From: Xiphias gladius
Taxonomy: Eukaryota > Chordata > Actinopteri > Istiophoriformes > Xiphiidae
Reading direction: 5' to 3'
Assembly (NCBI RefSeq): GCF_016859285.1
Contig: NC_053417.1
Span: 28,159,206-28,223,205, forward strand
DNA: 64,000 bases
The notes below the pieces were generated by a model that searched no databases, had not been told where the DNA came from, and was given only the letters and a program-made list of their open reading frames with translations. The translations under genes and the position numbers were made by a program. Numbering within the stretch: position 1 is the first letter of the stretch; every line of letters starts with the position of its first letter. Positions 39,744-62,100 of this stretch are shown here, piece after piece.

Positions 39744-42700
39744 ATGACGCAGAGAAAGAAGCTGCCCACCACGCAAAGCTCCTCTCAGACCAGAGTAAGA
39801 TGGGCTTCTTTTTCAAGAGGAAAAAAGAAGTGTGTTGCGTCTGTTTTTAGCCCCGCTCTCCTTCAGGATACAACATGTGTAGCACAGACGTGGAAACAAT
39901 CTCACAAACAGAAAAAACACCTTCTATACGTTTACAGACTAGTTCTTCATTATTTATTTCTTTGTTATAGTTCCACGTAATTACATCTGCTTGTATCCCG
40001 CCACTCCGCCGTCACAGTCAAACTTCCTCCGTCTCAAGTTCTTGTCTTGAACATGTGGACTTGTGAAAAGCCGACGAAGAACCTGGTCACCCGTAAACAG
40101 GGCCAAAAAACCCGGCTACCTCCGGGACAGATCTATCTGGGGGGAACAAAAATCAGGTTTCTCTAATCCCCCCCCCCCCTCAATTATGGGAATTCGGGTT
40201 TCTTATTTACACAATGCTCATGAAACCAGATTACTGGAGAGCCTGTTGGAGCATGTAAACGCACTGACTGTGCATCCGTGCCCATGTTACCGTATCATAT
40301 TTTCTGTCTTTCTTTCCCCCTTGCCTGATTATTTCTAACAGCCAACTGTAACGCGCTTATACTCAATTGCAAAATGACCAATATAGCCTTTAAGTCAGAG
40401 CAGAACAGGTCAGCCGAACGTGCAGAAATGTGAGATTTTCCACAGGAATCATACTCACAGAGAATAATAAATTAATGATGAATTCATATTTATTTAAACT
40501 TCTTTCAAGGAAATTCCTATTTTTCCTGTCATCAGTATCATTGTACACACTGTAGTTCTTTCTGGGACACTTCTTAGGACATTATTGGGAAATGACTGGG
40601 GAAATTCTGAACAATAAAAGAAAGCAAACATTTCTTAATGGAAATTAGGATTTTTTTTGGGTCATTTTTAACAAATTGAAAAGACTAATTGATTATCAAC
40701 ACAGATGCCTGTTAAATGTCTGTTGATTGACTAATCAACCACTCGTGTCAGCCTTAAGTAACATTTTTACTGTGACTGAGCTGAGGTTGTAGATTAAATA
40801 TGTATTCAATAGCACCTCTGAATCCTGTAGTTTTCTCTCTCTGACAGAATCTTAAATTTGCGAGGTTTCTTGGCTCATGTTGCTTTGCTGGAGCTTCGTT
40901 AAACCGACGCTTATCAGACATCAGCTAATACTCTTAAAATTAATTTCTCATCCTGCTGTGTGCCAGCGCTTCTTATCAAACATATTTCAACTTTCCCTGA
41001 AGGGAATTTCTCCATGGCTGCTGTATATGTGGCTTGCATGGTGTTAAACTTAGAAGTATGCGGGTCCAGTCCTGCCTTACTACAAACACATTATATTTCC
41101 AGGCCAGTTGAAGTAGAAAGTTGGTGGTCTGTCTGGACCAAAGCTTGCTGAGGGTCATACTCTCTGTTAATTGTTCTGATAGTGGGGCTGTATCAGACAA
41201 TATGACAATGGTCTCAGCCTACGTTTCCTCATCTAGAGACAACCTGGCGCCTTAGTGGCTCAGGAAGAGGATGATGACCTAACCCTCACTCAGCCAAGTA
41301 CGTCACAGGTCCAGAGAGGGCTGGAGAAGCTCACACCTGCACAGGTCGACCGAAAGGTAAGAGAGACACAGGGATCCACTAAGTGTGTTACTTTAAATAA
41401 TGAAAAAACAGAATTTTCTTTTTTTAAACGATTTATTCTTACATCTTGTGTACCTGTCCCGCAGACAGCTGAGGTGGTGCAGTACTTCTTGGTGAAGGAC
41501 CAAAAGAAGATTCCCATACGCCGAGCAGGTGAAGCTGCATTGTAGCAAGCAGACAAGTTCATAGAAGCATTCATACAGTCACAAGAGTACACACAAATGA
41601 TTCTCAACTCAAAATCCAATCTGCATTCAGTAAATGGAAAAGAGGGCACTAATTTCAGGCCTACTCCAGTGCACTGTGTACCAAAGCATTTACTCATGTT
41701 TTCAGTCCGCTGAAATGAATTATGAAACATAAGTTGAAGTTAAGCTAACCATTTTGATGAGTTCACTCTCTGACCGAACAGAAAAAAAGCAGAGGAAAGT
41801 GCGAGAGGACGCAGCTTTTTATTATTTTAAGAAGTTAACGGCATTTATTTGGAAGCATGCTGAGGTCCTCTGCCTGTCTGAACAGTTCAAGTGTAATGTC
41901 CTGATTTTTGGGGCTAATACTGATACCAACATTTGAGAGTTTAAAAAAAATCGGATAATGATTCATTGGCCCATATTAATATTCTTTACACCAACCAGAA
42001 CAGAAGTAGAAATAGTTTATTAATTTGAAAAATAAACTTGTCATTACTATCTGTTGGACAAAGTGTAGAATAGTGACAGTGTTTCGACGCACGTCTTTTA
42101 CATTTCTGTCGTTCAGTTTCTTGTCCTTTATCGGCCGACACATATGCATGAGCTAATATCTACAGCTACTGCAAATGGAAAGGATTATATTTGTAAGTGT
42201 GAGTCCTTCTAACAGTTACAATGTTGGATTTTTGTCCTAAATTTCTGATATAGTCAGATGCACACGGTACAATTTAAAGACCACAGTTTTTGGTCGATGA
42301 CCGAAGATTCCACCACGTCATGACTGTTAACTTGCGCCTGGGAAAGCCCGAAATTGCACTGTGTAAAAAGCCATTAACACACGCACAAATGTACAATAAA
42401 TAGTTCTATATGTATGTTTTTTTATACTCTGATAATTTCTCCTGTTTTTCTTTTCAGACCTTGTGAGAAACGTGGTAAAAGAGTACAGGAACATCTACCC
42501 TGAAATCATGAAGAGGGCAGTGCGTACTTTTGACCAGGTTTGTTCAGTCTGAGAGGATCAGTGGCAACACTGCAATCAGGTAAACATTGTCATATTAGAG
42601 AAATATCATATTAAGACTAAAAAACTGTCACAATGTTGCTCTTTTCCACTCTTTCAACCAGGTATTTGGCCTTAAACTGGTTGAAATTGACACCAAAAAT

Positions 42701-45700
42701 CACATGTACATACTTGTCAATAAGTTGGAGACAGTTGATGGAGCCTCACAGATCATGTGAGTATCCTTATCCCTAACAGTAGTACATAAATTCATGTCAG
42801 TATATATATAAACTGTATTTATTTTAAACTTCAGTACATATTTGTTGAGAAAATCTTAGTTTTCTCTGTGTGTGTGTGTGTTAGCCCTCCCAATCCAAAG
42901 ATGGGTCTGCTGTTTGTCATCCTGAGTGTTATTTTCATGAAGGGAGGTGTTGTCAGAGAAAGTGAGTGACAGAGCTTTCAACTATCCTAACTATGCTCTT
43001 TCCAAGTACGAATCAGTCACATACTCTTATTAGTCCATGCACCATTTTTTCATCTCGTCCCAAATATACCTGGTTGTGTTCTGTTTTTTCTAGACCTCAT
43101 CTGGAACACTCTCAAGAAACTCCGTGTTGACCCCAGGTAAGGCGAGATTTTTATGTATTACTTTTTACGTGCGTAGTTTGCACCCGATTATTGATGACTT
43201 GACATATTCACAACTTTGAAGACCTCGAATGTTTGTTTTGTTTTGTTTCTATTCATTCTCTTCTATGATGACGAAAAAAATCTCTCCAGAGAAAAACATG
43301 ACGAGTTTGGCGACGTGAAGAGGGTGGTCACAGACGAGTTTGTGCGTCAAAGGTAAGAAGTAACAGTTGTCCTTCACTTGCATTAACTTCTACAGTCAAG
43401 TCTTCTCTTGAATTCAGTTCTGTATTGCTACATTCTGACATTTCCTTTAATCCTGCTGCTCTGCTGTTACAGCTGTTACTTTCCCCATCTGAGATCTTTG
43501 TCATGCAAATGCTTACATGTAAAAAGTCGATTTTAAAAACCGCGTTCCACATATTAGGGCTGCACCTTATGATTACTTTGATCATTGAGTAATTATTTTC
43601 CTGCTTAATTATTATATTCCTGCTTAAAGTGTGTTAAAGTGCGTCTTGAGCGCTGTTTTTTTCTGACCAATAGTTGAAAAGATATTGATAAAGATTTTAA
43701 CTTTAATATCACATAAGACGAGGAAAAGCAACAAAGCCTCACAACTGAGAAGCTGGAGCCAGAGATTGTTTGACACTTCCTGGACCCCAACATGGCTGCG
43801 AATTTAATATTCTGTTGTTTCAGCTCTAGTACGTATACCCGGCCATAAAATTGTCTTTCTTCAGCAGAATTCCTGCTTGAGACATCAGGTTTCTCAAACT
43901 AAATAGGAGGGCCGACGTAAGATGTGGGAAATAAAAATAGAAAATATAATATTCTGAATATGTGCACAAATTAGGCACGGAAATATTATTACATATTCTC
44001 ACTCTTCTGCATCAAATTCTCCCCTGCCTCTTTCTTTGTTACTCATCGCGTCAACATGCCCTTAAGTTACCAGGGTACGGTCCTCTTCTTACATTCAGAC
44101 AATTTAGCACTGTGAGAAAAAGGTGTGTACATCTTTCTGCCTGTCCCCACACTGCACTGTCAGTCCGCTTAGACACAGAACAACACACACGCCACATGCA
44201 TGGATTCACGGGAACCAGGTTATCACACTGCATATTAACATGTTATTTAATTGCCCGAGTAACTGGTTTGACTGTACATCAGCACATGACTGATGTAACT
44301 GAGTGGATTCCTGAAATCAGGTTTCTTTAGTCCCCTACCCTGATCACAGAAACCGGTTTTCTTATTTACACGACATTTGAGGAATGAGGTTATTACAAAA
44401 CGTTGACTCTAATCCAGCTATCTGATTGTACGCCCCTCCCTCGCAGCTAAAAGTGTGAATACCCAGGCTGTGCAGGTCTGGGTGTGAAGTTTCCAGCCAT
44501 TGACATGATAGCTCAGTCCACTAATCCAGCAGATCTGTGACCAGAAGGTCCCAGGTTCAAGCCTTGCTGGGATCACTGTATTTCACTGGTGTGCTCAGAG
44601 CCAGTGTCTTTCAAACCATAGACTCTGGTTTATACCACACCACAGAGCAGCAGGAGGGGTGGGGAAGAAGCCAGACCACCACAGCAGAGTGGCTGGACCA
44701 CTCACTCACTCCAAACACTATCAGCCATTATGTTCTTCAGCTCATCTTCCTTTTAAATCTCAGCAATTTATTGTTGTGTGTTCAGATTTCCTCATTCAAC
44801 CCTGGCTAATACTTGGGTGGAGACCAGACAGTTGTTATTGTAAATGTTCCCACTGGTTCCTGTTCAGGCCTTTATATTTTCAGTGACTTTGGAGATCCTG
44901 GTGTTACAGGACTTTGAAATTACAAATAGCCTGTCTGTAATTTCTGTTTTTCTATGATAAGCGCTTTCCGATGTAAAATTCTGTTGAAATTCTAAACAAA
45001 GATCTCATGCTGACATACTAAGAAACTCAATATGCCATGTTTGTTTAAAGCGGCCTTTCAACCTCTGCTCAGCCATTAGTTTCAACCAGCCAATGTCACA
45101 TTTTTGTGTGAGCTAAAGATTATACACTCATCTAGTGTCTAGCTCCTTCTCCTCCTCGTTGTGTCCGGATATCCACAAGACAGGATTCCAAGCAGAGTGA
45201 CTGTGAGCTGAAGAATGTCTCTTATCACAAGAAGCAAACCTCCCTGTTGGCTCATCAGTCCAAATTGGCCATTAACCTCTAGGGATCTGGTCAGGGCCCT
45301 GGATTTTATATGGTGCGAAGTACTGGATATTGGAAGGTGGCGGATAGAGTTCTGTGCCTTGAACCTTTTCTGCTGGTTGATGTTTTGGGACATTCACAGT
45401 TCATTTCTCGCTACCTGCAGACCTAGCTTTGTGTATAGTCTCAGTCAGCCTTGTCAACCGCTGCTCGCTGCCGTTTCACACCGGGACTCCTTGTGTCATG
45501 TTAGTTAGTCAGAGCTGACAGGATGAGACGGACGCGGTTAAAAAGTTTTGTAAACGCAAGGACAAGGATCACAGGCAAATTTACACTTAAACAGTGTTTT
45601 GACCAGTTTGTTAATTTCTGAATATTGAGAATGTTCATAAATACTCTATCGTGACACTTTTGTAATGTGTTTTTCTAATACCATGCTTGGACTATTTGTG

Positions 45701-46368
45701 AACCAGTCTGACTTGGGAAACCGGTCAATAAACCTACACATTGCTTATTAGTATTAGTTCAGCGTGACAGCCCTGTGTGAAAAAACACAGATGAACTGAT
45801 TTGACACTGGATTTGCTTCCCACTGAGCAAGAACCTCTCCCTTACTTTAATGAGGCAAGTCCATCAATGCAGTGACGGTGTCAAAGGGGGAGGGGGCGGC
45901 AAAAGAAGCTGAACATGCCTCAACTTTGGCCGCAATGCAACGTGACTAGGGCTGCAACTAACGATTATTTTCATAATAGAGATGTTAAATCCTGTCTCTG
46001 AGTATTACAGGCAGAAAGGCAGCTTTGTCTAATAACCGATGTGCGGTGTCTTAGCGTCTGATCAGCCCTTCAAATTCCTGGATCTGTTACTCACACTGGA
46101 CTTTCTGGATTGTATTTCATGTCTCAGCGGTAACTGAATCAGCACAGCCCCAAGGCTGCTATGGGTCTGAATGCTCTCTTGGACCAGGCTTTGTCTCAGG
46201 TTTAGCTTGCGGAAACGATGGAGAGTCTTGTCTGTTCTGCACCAGCTTGCATTTGAAATTGTCTGTGACACATTAAACTGGCACTGGTGTTTCTTTTAGA
46301 GGCTTTATTTAGCTGTTAACTTGTTCATGAATGTGCAGAAGCATGATTCACATCGGGCTACAAATTAT

Positions 46369-46406
<38 letters not shown>

Positions 46407-46731
46407 GTACCTGGAGTATGTGCGAATCCCTCACACAGAGCCAGCTGAGCATGAATTTCGCTGGGGCCAACGTGCTGACGTGGAAGTGTCAAAAGCCAAA
46501 ATCCTCGAGTTCATGGGTCAAGTAAGTATCTGGTTTACTCGTGGATGAACAGAGTGCATCTGCCTGCAATTATATTTACCTTTAGTCAATAAACTGAACA
46601 TTTGTGACTAATTAAGACTTGGCGTTTGATCTCAGCTTCATGAACAGGACCCTCAGGGCTGGAGTCAGCAGTACAGAGAAGCCCACTCCGTCCCCAGCTC
46701 AACCCAGGCCAGCACCAGCAGCCAGAGATGA
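39744..46731 (+). CDS. nsmce3: NSMCE3, MAGE-domain subunit of the SMC5/6 complex
   Basis: Nse3 pairs with the Nse1 RING protein and Nse4 in SMC5/6, which acts in DNA repair and chromosome segregation. Plus-strand exons: 39744-39794, 41264-41356, 41465-41528, 42458-42537, 42662-42756, 42885-42961, 43094-43136, 43290-43352, 46407-46521, 46636-46731; total 777 nt, 258 aa. The MAGE homology domain runs from about residue 50: AEVVQYFLVKDQKKIPIRR, DLVRNVVKEYRNIYPEI, FGLKLVEID, MGLLFVILSVIFMKGG, LWNTLKKLRV-like, YLEYVRIPHTEPAEHEFRWG and AKILEFMGQ. The N-terminus is short and acidic, and the C-terminus is Ser/Thr/Gln-rich. An untranslated first exon probably ends at 39467, with an intron 39468-39730. 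Human NSMCE3 is intronless (304 aa), whereas this gene keeps introns. The exon 2 acceptor is the least certain junction. Confidence 0.93.
41900..42160 (+). repeat. Interspersed repeat with TCGGCC/GATA wording, related to 58330-58740
   Basis: Both blocks contain GCTAATACTGAT or GCCGATACTGAT near the left, an AATATTC segment, a GACAGTG or GACACTG motif and ATCGGCCGA or ATCAGCCGA near the right. Both are intronic and degenerate. Confidence 0.5.
43555..43770 (+). repeat. Degenerate copy of the GCTGCAACTAA-family repeat
   Basis: Begins AGGGCTGCACCTTATGATTA and holds GAGAAGCTGGAGCCAGAG near the right side. It lies at the left of the 3-kb nsmce3 intron. Confidence 0.55.
44508..44995 (+). repeat. 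tRNA-derived SINE with a 5S-like internal block
   Basis: Within the 3-kb nsmce3 intron. An A-box-like TAGCTCAGTCCA (44509-44520) and B-box-like GGTTCAAGCC (44554-44563) have tRNA-like spacing. Further on, 44800-44831 (CCCTGGCTAATACTTGGGTG and following GAGACC) resembles the 3' half of 5S rRNA. The right end GATAAGCGCTTTCCGATGTA looks like a LINE-type tail. It is not a functional tRNA gene because the cloverleaf cannot be completed. Confidence 0.6.
46371..46404. repeat. (GT)n tract forming the nsmce3 exon 9 acceptor
   Basis: About 17 GT units running directly into the AG at 46405-46406. No conventional polypyrimidine tract is present. Confidence 0.9.
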
Positions 46732-47089
46732 CTGTCCTAGTATTACAGATTCTTCTGCCTTTATTTATTCTGGCTGGTGATGAAGGAAAGGAGCCGCTGA
46801 CAGATGCTGTATCAGTGCTGCGTTTACTTTCGACTTTGTGTCACTAACAGTATATCTGTCTACACAGTACGAAACCTTATAAAACTAATTCTGGTTCTGT
46901 TAGACATTATACATATTTGTATGTTCATACTTTGTACAGACGTCAGTATTTGGTCTTTGAGCCATAAATTCTTAATGTGTCTTTTAAGGAAGTTGATAAC
47001 ATTTAATATCACACAGACAATGCATCAGGTATCCATTTTCATTTTATTGCCAGGACTTTAAGGTAACAGCTACTTGTTCAAATTCAGAA

Positions 47090-47095
47090 AATAAA
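47090..47095 (+). terminator. Candidate poly(A) signal of nsmce3
   Basis: AATAAA 359 bp beyond the nsmce3 stop codon, implying a 3' UTR of about 46732-47115. Confidence 0.55.
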
Positions 47096-47864
47096 ATCTT
47101 TTTTATAACAGATTCCACATCAATGATTTGCACTGATTGACACTTTTTTTTTTGTCGATTTCTCTCACACAATGGTACGTTTACATAGACAAGGGAACAG
47201 CAGCGCGCCGAAGCTGTGACTTTAGATACGGTTTGATGTGACCAAACAAAAAGCACAAAATTTACAGTTTTGACACTGTGGACTTGCTACCACTGACAGT
47301 AAGAACTGAATATGCATTTTCAAAAGGGATGACTCCATGTGTTTTGACCGAGAAATGTGTCACACCGTGTGGAAAGAAGTGCATTCAGTCATTTACACTA
47401 TCGTGTGCTGGCATCCTGCCTCTGAAAAATAAGGATCCCTGAGGAAATTGTGTTTTCTATTGCTCCCCCCGGGTGACACAAAAAACAGGCTGTAAAATCT
47501 AATACTAATGCTTTTGAGAAGCACACACCAGGGGTCTGTATCACAGAGTGAGATTAGTGGGTTATCCACTTATCTTAGGCTCAACTCAGCTTGTCTAGTA
47601 TCAGGAAGCGGACTCACTTTAAGCGGGGTAGACCGCCATGTTAACCCATGCCGCACCGCTAAACCGACTCCTGATCACTGAGTCATCATTCCTGCAGGAT
47701 CCTCAAATGGACAAAAGGACTGAATTTAGAATCATTTTGTCCTGTGTCAGCCATGTGTCCACTCTGGGTTTGAGACGGGACTTCTACAAAAACAAATAAT
47801 TTACCAGACTAACTCTTATGCCGTAGATACATATTAATTACTCTCACTGTTTTAGATCAGGTCA

Positions 47865-48065
47865 GGTCATTATTATGACCTCTGCCATGGAGGTTGTGTG
47901 ATCACTCGTGTCTGTCGGCTGGTTGGTTTGTCAGCAGGATTACGCAAAAACCACTGAACCCAATAGCACCGAACTTCATGAAGGGATGGAGCATGGGTCA
48001 CGGAAGAACCCGTTAAATGTTTGGGCAGATTCGGATCATTTAATGGGAATTTGGCTGAGGTCTTA
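47865..48065. repeat. Dispersed repeat with a widely shared core
   Basis: GGTTGGTTTGTCAGCAGGAT followed by TACGCAAAAACCACTGAACC and TTCATGAAGGGATGGAGCAT matches a repeat I know to be common in fish genomes. The ends are not defined. Confidence 0.5.
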
Positions 48066-49577
48066 TTCAAGTTAGTGTTATTTTCTACTATCGGTATTCT
48101 CCTTCTCTGCTTTGGCAGCAGGGAGAGCCTTACTTTAGTTATTTCTCGTTTTCAGTAAATAAAAAAACAATTAGCTAATTTAACAGCACTAAATAATCAT
48201 TAATAAATTATGTAAAATATATAAACCAGCGAATTGTGAAATATCTGAAGAAATTATTGGGGTGTGAGATAAAATTGAGAAAAATGCCATTATGAAATAA
48301 AGACAAAAACATTTTCTAATAAAAAATGTCTTACATGAGGTATAAAAGTAAGTAGGTTATGGAATAACATTTTAATATTTTAAAAATTATTTAAAAATTT
48401 CAGTTTAAAGTGCACAAAACCCAGAGTCACACTTTACGAGTTAAGAAACATGACATTAGGCAGGAGCCCTCACATGTAAACATCTTACTTTTTCTGTTAA
48501 AATGTGTCACTACATACTATTTCACAAATTGTTTAATTTCTATACTGTATTTTGCTGTATTTAATCCATATGACTAATGATTCATTTATGTAATATTGAA
48601 CACTTTGGGACTCCATACCATTGTAGAGAAGTGAACATGTTGAAAATTCCAACCATATTTAAATAGGTCGCTTATTATTGAGATATTATTCCTCCTGTTT
48701 TTACAACTTCTTATTCTAGTTGTATGATTTTAATTTATATATTTTAACTTGCTGAATATCATTTTTTTGATACCGTAATAACCAGATTTCTCCACAGGTA
48801 TCACTGGTTCATCTCATGCGAGTTTAAATAGTGCACCCATGGTCCTGTTGATTTTTAAATGCAACGGTGCGTCTTTCAGAGCGGGACCGGCAGACCCCAA
48901 GTTAACAGAGCCAGTTTATGCCCAGCTTCATGATACCAGTTATCCAGGATCGCCGACGTTAGGCGCAGCGAAGCCGGGTAAGTCGAAGAGAGCCAGACTA
49001 AGTCAAACTTGCTTTGTGGCACAGACCCCACACCATAAACACGGTCAGTGTAATCCTTCAGGGTTTCACCATCAGCCAGTCCCCTTTTAAATACTTTCAT
49101 ATTTAAAAAACACAGACACACTGCACCACCATTATAAGTATTGCACCACATCCCCTCATGTTTCTTAGTAAAATGACAAATATCCGTTAAAAACATACAG
49201 CATTACACACACTGCACCTCGAGTGTGTGTGTGTGTGTGTGTATGTAGGGTGCATAGAGTAATTGTATATTTGAGTTGTGTGAGGCACATCATGGTATCG
49301 GGCAGTCAAAGTGCCAAACTAGTCCCCTCTAGTTTTTACTCCCCAAGTACTGTGGGTGTCGTGGTTTGTCACAGCCCCCTTTGCCCTCAAGTCCCGAATC
49401 TCTCTCATTCGAGTCCCGTTCAGCTTTTGGGCCAAAGTCAGCGCTGTGACACCTACCAAAACCACATCCGCCCAAAAACCAATCACCACTGTCATCTGGA
49501 CACTCAAATGCTTTAGCTCTGTGAATGCAAAGAAAACATGATACAGAAGAGACTCAAAGCTGCAGGTCAGTTCAAGT

Positions 49578-50274
49578 TTAAGGAATAGTTTGATATTTTG
49601 GGAAATTGGCTTATTTTTTTTCGCTTGCGCGCCAAGAGTCAGATGAGAAGAGCGATGCCACTCTCGCGTCTGTGCGTTAAACACGAAGCTACGGACAGCA
49701 GAGGCTTAGCTTAGCATAAGGAGTGGAAACCGGGAAACCGCTAGCCAGGCTCCGTCTGAAAGGTAACAAAATCCAGGGGCGGACTATTTCTTGGCGAAAG
49801 TCTCTTCATAGTGTCACTTGATCGAGGAAGACAACCGAAGGCTTCGCTGGACTACTTTTCGGTGTCTAACTTGTAGCAGAGTTAACCAGTGAACGAGCCA
49901 CTGCAGGTCGTAGTGGTCTGTCGTGAGATCTGGAGACATTGGACAATGCTGGGCAACTAGTGTCAAATTTTAAAAAAAAAACCCTGTAAAACCAAAAAAA
50001 GTCAGTTTTACCCCATTTTTTTGGACGGGTTATAGAAACGAGACATAGCGTGTTAATTGCTGAGCTTTAAAAGGTGCTGGCAGGCAACTTTTGTTACCTT
50101 CGAAATGAGCCAGGCTAGCCTTTTCTCCGCTACAAAGCTTTATGCCAAGCTAAGCTAAGCTAACTGGCTGCTAGCCGTATCGTACAGGTGTGAAAGTGGC
50201 ATCCGTCCTGGACATCTAACTCCCGGCGAGTTAACGATAGGGCATATTCCCCAAAATGTCGAGCTATTCCTTAA
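49578..50274. mobile_element. Complete MITE with terminal inverted repeats and 3-bp AGT duplication
   Basis: The left end TTAAGGAATAGTTTGATATT (49578 onward) mirrors the right end, which closes with GAGCTATTCCTTAA (to 50274). Flanking AGT at 49575-49577 and 50275-50277 is a likely target-site duplication. Inside are the fish-typical GAGTCAGATGAGAAGA and GGCTTAGCTTAGCATAA. No transposase frame exists, so it is non-autonomous. Related fragments occur near 9830-10100 and 59515-59720. Confidence 0.8.
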
Positions 50275-50847
50275 AGTCTCATTTCGGCCGCACAACGTTA
50301 ACAATCAACCAAGGCCCAGCCGCTCAAAAACCAAACCTGCTTGCCAGTGTAATGAATGACGTGCCTCTGTGAAAGTAGAGACACGATAACACACAAAAGA
50401 AAAAGAAAGAAGAGGCTCAAACGACATGCCAGTCCATGTTACCCCTATGACTTTACAGTGGTTTATGCACTATCGCGGGTATGGGGGAGGACACGTAACA
50501 GCGGGACGAGGGGAAGAGGACAAAAGAAAGACAGGAACATGGGACAAACGCGTGACTATGTTCAAGAATGTCCAAACAGTGATACTGGTCCTCTGGCTCG
50601 TGTTCAGCAGCACTAAAATCATTTTCACAGTAAAAGAAACCTCTTCATGTCACTGACATTTGGCCTGAGCCCTGCATTATAAAGTGCATTTACAATGGCA
50701 ATAGGCTGCCATGGGAGAAAAGTCTCACTCTCATCGCTGAGGAGTTTTCCACTTAACAACGATCACTATGATTACTTCAATTAAGAAAAGGCCACTTTCC
50801 ATCAGGGTGGATGGAAATGAAACCAGCTCCCTGTTTTGTCTCCTCCT

Positions 50848-62085
<11,238 letters not shown>

Positions 62086-62088
62086 GGC

Positions 62089-62100
62089 TCAAACAGCCAT
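62089..62100 (-). promoter_or_regulatory. Three-codon upstream ORF before the pfkfb1 start
   Basis: ATG GCT GTT TGA on the minus strand ends three bases before the pfkfb1 ATG. If transcribed, this M-A-V-stop frame could lower or gate initiation at the main start. The main ATG (62083-62085) is chosen because the next codons give the family N-terminus. Confidence 0.5.

Larger units (their letters stand above)
47110..50847. other. Convergent spacer between nsmce3 and pfkfb1 3' ends
   Basis: No coding exon is seen. It contains repeat-like blocks (47520-47700, 47865-48065), AT-rich DNA 48100-48780, a short (GT)n at 49223-49241, and a complete MITE (49578-50274). The pfkfb1 3' UTR must occupy the right part, but I could not choose a poly(A) signal. 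Confidence 0.6.

Noticed and set aside
44508..44575. A tRNA gene
   Set aside because: A and B boxes are present but the acceptor and anticodon stems do not fold, and the tail is SINE-like.
44800..44831. A 5S rRNA gene
   Set aside because: Only about 30 bases resemble 5S rRNA; the 5' half and the termination signal are absent.
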